Below, piece by piece: positions 30,699-32,964 of a stretch of DNA of 32,964 nt (position 1 is its first letter; each line of letters opens with the position of its first letter). This DNA comes from Candidatus Altimarinota bacterium (lineage in GTDB: Bacteria > Patescibacteriota > Gracilibacteria > BD1-5 > UBA6164), in the NCBI GenBank assembly GCA_025210615.1, contig JAOARJ010000014.1, forward strand, positions 1 to 32,964, read 5' to 3'. Under the pieces are notes generated by a model. It was given only the letters and a program-made list of their open reading frames with translations. It was not told the origin of the DNA and ran no database searches. The position numbers and the translations under genes are program-made.

Positions 30699-31304
30699 TT
30701 ATAATTTCTTCAGTTCAGCATAACTAAACAAAGCACTAAACGGCTTACACCATACCATCACATATTTATATTTATCAAAATCTATATTAGAATCAACCGT
30801 ATAATTTATATTCCCCTTCGTTCATTTTATTTTTCATAAATCTATAAAATCTTTAGCTTTCAAATCCGCTCATAAATAAATAAACAAATCTGGTCAATTT
30901 ATAGTATCAAAATTTTCAAACCTAATAACAGCATCTTCTCAAGATAAAATAAGTTTTGCTTCTCATTTTACTTCATGTTCAGCCGCTATAAAATCTCATT
31001 TATGAGAAGTAATTATCTCTGGAACTTTTTCTTCTTTTTTTTCAATCTCTTCTACAACTTTATTTTCTTCCTCAATATTCTCTTTATCGGTATTGTCTTC
31101 ACTAATATTATTATTCTCTATTTTATCTACTACGTCTTCTAATATTTCAGGCGAATTATTATCAACTATATTTTCATTATTATTAGTACTAAAAGGCAAT
31201 TTATCATCTCTTTCTATCACAATAAAAATAGGGGAGATAAGGTACCACGCAATAGGCAAAATAATAATTATACCTATAATTATCAAAATCTTTTTTGTAT
31301 TCAT
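30699..31304 (-). CDS. Membrane-anchored DM13-domain protein
   Basis: Encodes 201 residues. Residues 5-30 are a hydrophobic anchor (KILIIIGIIIILPIAWYLIS). A Glu/Asn/Asp-rich linker follows to about residue 100. The C-terminal domain matches DM13: a KGEAKLILSGEDAVIRFENF strand pair, then DTINGPDLFIYLSADLKA, DLGKIKGTKGNINYTVDSNI and VMVWCKPFSALFSYAEL, with the single conserved Cys in the VWCK segment that in DM13 proteins has been proposed to take part in redox reactions. The first glycine of GDFIAAEHEV is UGA, separating the linker from the domain; without recoding the domain would be lost. Likely faces outside. Confidence 0.88.
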
Positions 31305-31382
31305 AATATTATAGTTATAAAAGTAAAATAACTTTAATATACAATTATAAAGATTTTTTTTATAAATTCAAGAAAATAAAAA

Positions 31383-31403
31383 AATCACTATATAAAAGCG
31401 ATT
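31383..31403 (-). terminator. Terminator of the large secreted modular protein gene
   Basis: Seven-bp stem (AATCACT with AGCGATT, including one G-T pair on the minus strand) and six or more T. It lies next to the stop codon at 31405. Confidence 0.65.
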
Positions 31404-31404
31404 T

Positions 31405-32742
31405 TTAAGGACGAACAACGAATCTTGCTGACTCATAACTAGCACGAGAACCTGTATAATCGTAATATTGGTCTAAACAATCATTATGACGTACGACACG
31501 AGCACCACGTCCCCAATCAAGACCACTGGTACGACCAATTGCTGAAAGCCATATCCGCTCACCATCATGTTGGTCAGAGCTTTGGTCCGTTGCAGCATAA
31601 TAAAAGTCATTATTAGTAGCACTATTATCATTTTGATATAATTCACATGCTTTTTGATATTCTCATTTAGCATTATCATCACTTATATTATCACAATCTC
31701 ATCCTCCGCTGCAAGGTCAAGCATTATCTGCATTTATATAACTAAAAGCTGATGGAAGATGGGAACCACTCTTTTGTGTCCAAGCAGTTAAATATTTTTG
31801 TCTATTTTGATAAATTATACAATCTAAATCCGCTGTATCTGTCGATGTCACATTACATCAAGGATATGTTCCAGATTGGTCTAATGTGGTTTTGTCTGTA
31901 TTATATTCAGCATAAGTTACTTCATCAGTAGAATTATCATTATGAATATATGTCATATCAGTTCATAAATCTCTTTTTCAATCTATACAGTCAGCTATAT
32001 AAAGAGCTGGAATAGCATGTTTGTTTCCACTAGCTCCAACTCAACCAACTAGTGGAATACCTGTTGAAGAATTTACTATCCAGTCTATACTTTGAGCCTC
32101 TGTATAATTATTCTTTATTGTAGCAAGCCATTTCATTCTATTATAAATAGTATCTCATTGACCATCCGCTGTATCATAATCATCATTTGCTGTTCATAAA
32201 GTTTTACAAGTATACAATGTATTTTCATCTATTACATGTTGTAAATCTTTTGTTTGTCAATATTGTAAAGTAGGATTTCATCAGTCTGTTACATTTGTAG
32301 CATCCCATCATTCATAATAACCTACATTATTAAGGCCTCCCCATCAATTCCATGATATTCAATCTGTTCAATCATTTGTATCACCAAAATCTCAAAATCT
32401 AGGCGAAATACAAAATCAAGTTTTAGTTTTATTTCAGATTTTTACATCATGATTTTTATCTACCCAAATCCATCAAGCTAATTCACATAAATCTTTATCA
32501 ATTAATTTTTTTCCTAAACAATTTCAATCGCCATCACAAATATCTCAAGTCACATATAATTTTCAATTTAATTTTATATCACTTCAAGAAACATCTATTT
32601 TATTTGTTAGTCAAGAAATATTTGTCCAAGTTATATTATCTAAAACTTCTCAAGAATTTTTAGTAACAGTAATAGCACCAATAAAATTAGCTAAATATAT
32701 TCAGCTTAAAATTAAACTTAAAAATAATATAAATTTCTTCAT
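31405..32742 (-). CDS. Large secreted protein with shared N-terminal module
   Basis: Encodes 445 residues. It begins MKKFILFLSLILSGIYLANF, a signal peptide, then a module through KLNGKLYVTG that equals the module of the fibrinogen-like protein at 6933 in about 50 of 66 positions. The C-terminal part is unrelated to the fibrinogen pattern: Trp- and Gly-rich with many cysteines (CDGDGNCLG, PCSGGGDCDN), a WLATIKNNYTEAQSIDWIVN stretch, and a closing block with WLSAIGRTSGLDWGRGARVV and ESARFVVRP. The closing block resembles the ends of DUF1566/FISUMP-type surface domains, with low certainty. The last 75 codons use CGT for arginine repeatedly, whereas AGA is the rule elsewhere here. Probably a surface adhesin. 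Confidence 0.85.
32545..32742 (-). repeat. Shared 66-residue N-terminal module, copy 2
   Basis: Codes for signal peptide plus the stretch with SGEVLDNITW and SDIKLNGKLYVTG. The other copy is at 6933-7130 on the plus strand, inside a different gene. The match ends sharply after KLYVTG, where the two proteins diverge. Confidence 0.85.
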
Positions 32743-32798
32743 AAATTTCGAAAAATTATTTAATATTTGCCTAATTTTAATATATATTTTAAAAAATG

Positions 32799-32964
32799 CA
32801 AATCAAAAAAAAATTACTAAATTTTAGTAATCAAAATCAATACTTTTTTAAATAAAAAGGTGATGAAAAAGAGTGCTTCTGCCTCTCCCTCCCGGGTGGG
32901 GCTCACTGCTTGGAAAATAGTATATTTTAGTCTAACGCGTTTTGCCCAATTTTAAGCAAAAAAA
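32799..32964 (-). other. GC-rich hairpin element with downstream terminator, runs off the window
   Basis: On the minus strand a nested hairpin at 32872-32907 (AGTG/CACT outside, GCC/GGC, CCC/GGG inside with a GGGA tetraloop of GNRA type) is followed by TCTTTTTC and, further on, by the stem ATTACTA/TAGTAAT (about 32815-32833) with nine T. No reading frame fits. It may be the 3' end of a noncoding RNA whose 5' part lies beyond the window. The GNRA-capped stem brings signal recognition particle RNA to mind, but the conserved AGCAG side of its internal loop is missing. Confidence 0.45.

Noticed and set aside
32872-32907. SRP RNA domain IV
   Set aside because: A GNRA-capped stem is present but the conserved internal-loop sequence (AGCAG side) is not.

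Overview
This is an AT-rich bacterial segment that can only be read if UGA encodes glycine (translation table 25), with UAA and UAG as the stops. The evidence is internal and repeated. UGA falls on invariant glycines of the trigger-factor motif GFRKGGNIP, the IF-2 P-loop GHVDHGKT, peptide deformylase (GVGLAAPQ, EGCLSLPG), PheS (FGMGIDR), L16 ([12 protein letters not shown]) and ThiI (SGGFDS), while UGG is kept for tryptophan. Table 25 is known from Absconditabacteria (SR1) and Gracilibacteria of the Patescibacteria/CPR. The ribosomal cluster supports this: it has no rpmD (uL30) between rpsE and rplO, as is usual in CPR. Most genes start after an AT-rich leader with no obvious Shine-Dalgarno sequence.

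Layout. 1-1760: trigger factor (minus), then a roughly 400-nt noncoding stretch with a strongly structured, pseudoknot-capable element and TTTTGTAACTT repeats. 1757-5557: a hypothetical membrane-anchored protein divergent from infB. 5590-8614: accessory genes, namely a NlpC/P60-like cysteine hydrolase and a secreted fibrinogen-like protein (each broken by one extra A in a poly-A run) and a TIM-barrel protein. 8739-13301: serS, smpB, an M23 peptidase and thiI, with two GC-rich perfect hairpins between the last two. 13418-13760: a small ORF with its own GGAGG ribosome binding site and a GC-rich terminator, unlike its surroundings. 13856-15665: def facing a sodium/solute symporter. 15797-25862: a 20-gene S10/spc cluster, all minus (rplC, D, W, B, rpsS, rplV, rpsC, rplP, rpmC, rpsQ, rplN, X, E, rpsN, H, rplF, R, rpsE, rplO, secY), preceded by a good promoter and a structured leader. 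26198-32742: pheS and a run of mostly secreted or anchored proteins (coiled-coil Cys-rich protein, GH114-like glycosidase, DM13 protein, large secreted modular protein). 32800-32964: a GC-rich hairpin element that continues out of the window.

The core genes supply translation initiation (IF-2), elongation machinery (r-proteins), nascent-chain processing (deformylase, trigger factor, SecY), ribosome rescue (SmpB) and tRNA charging or modification (SerRS, PheRS alpha, ThiI). The accessory genes point outward: cell-wall hydrolases and secreted adhesin-like proteins. Two of these, 25 kb apart, share a nearly identical N-terminal module of about 66 residues joined to unrelated C-terminal domains, and a third carries a related short motif. 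This looks like a modular secreted-protein family, plausible for an episymbiotic or predatory CPR cell, although the lifestyle is inferred and not visible in the sequence.
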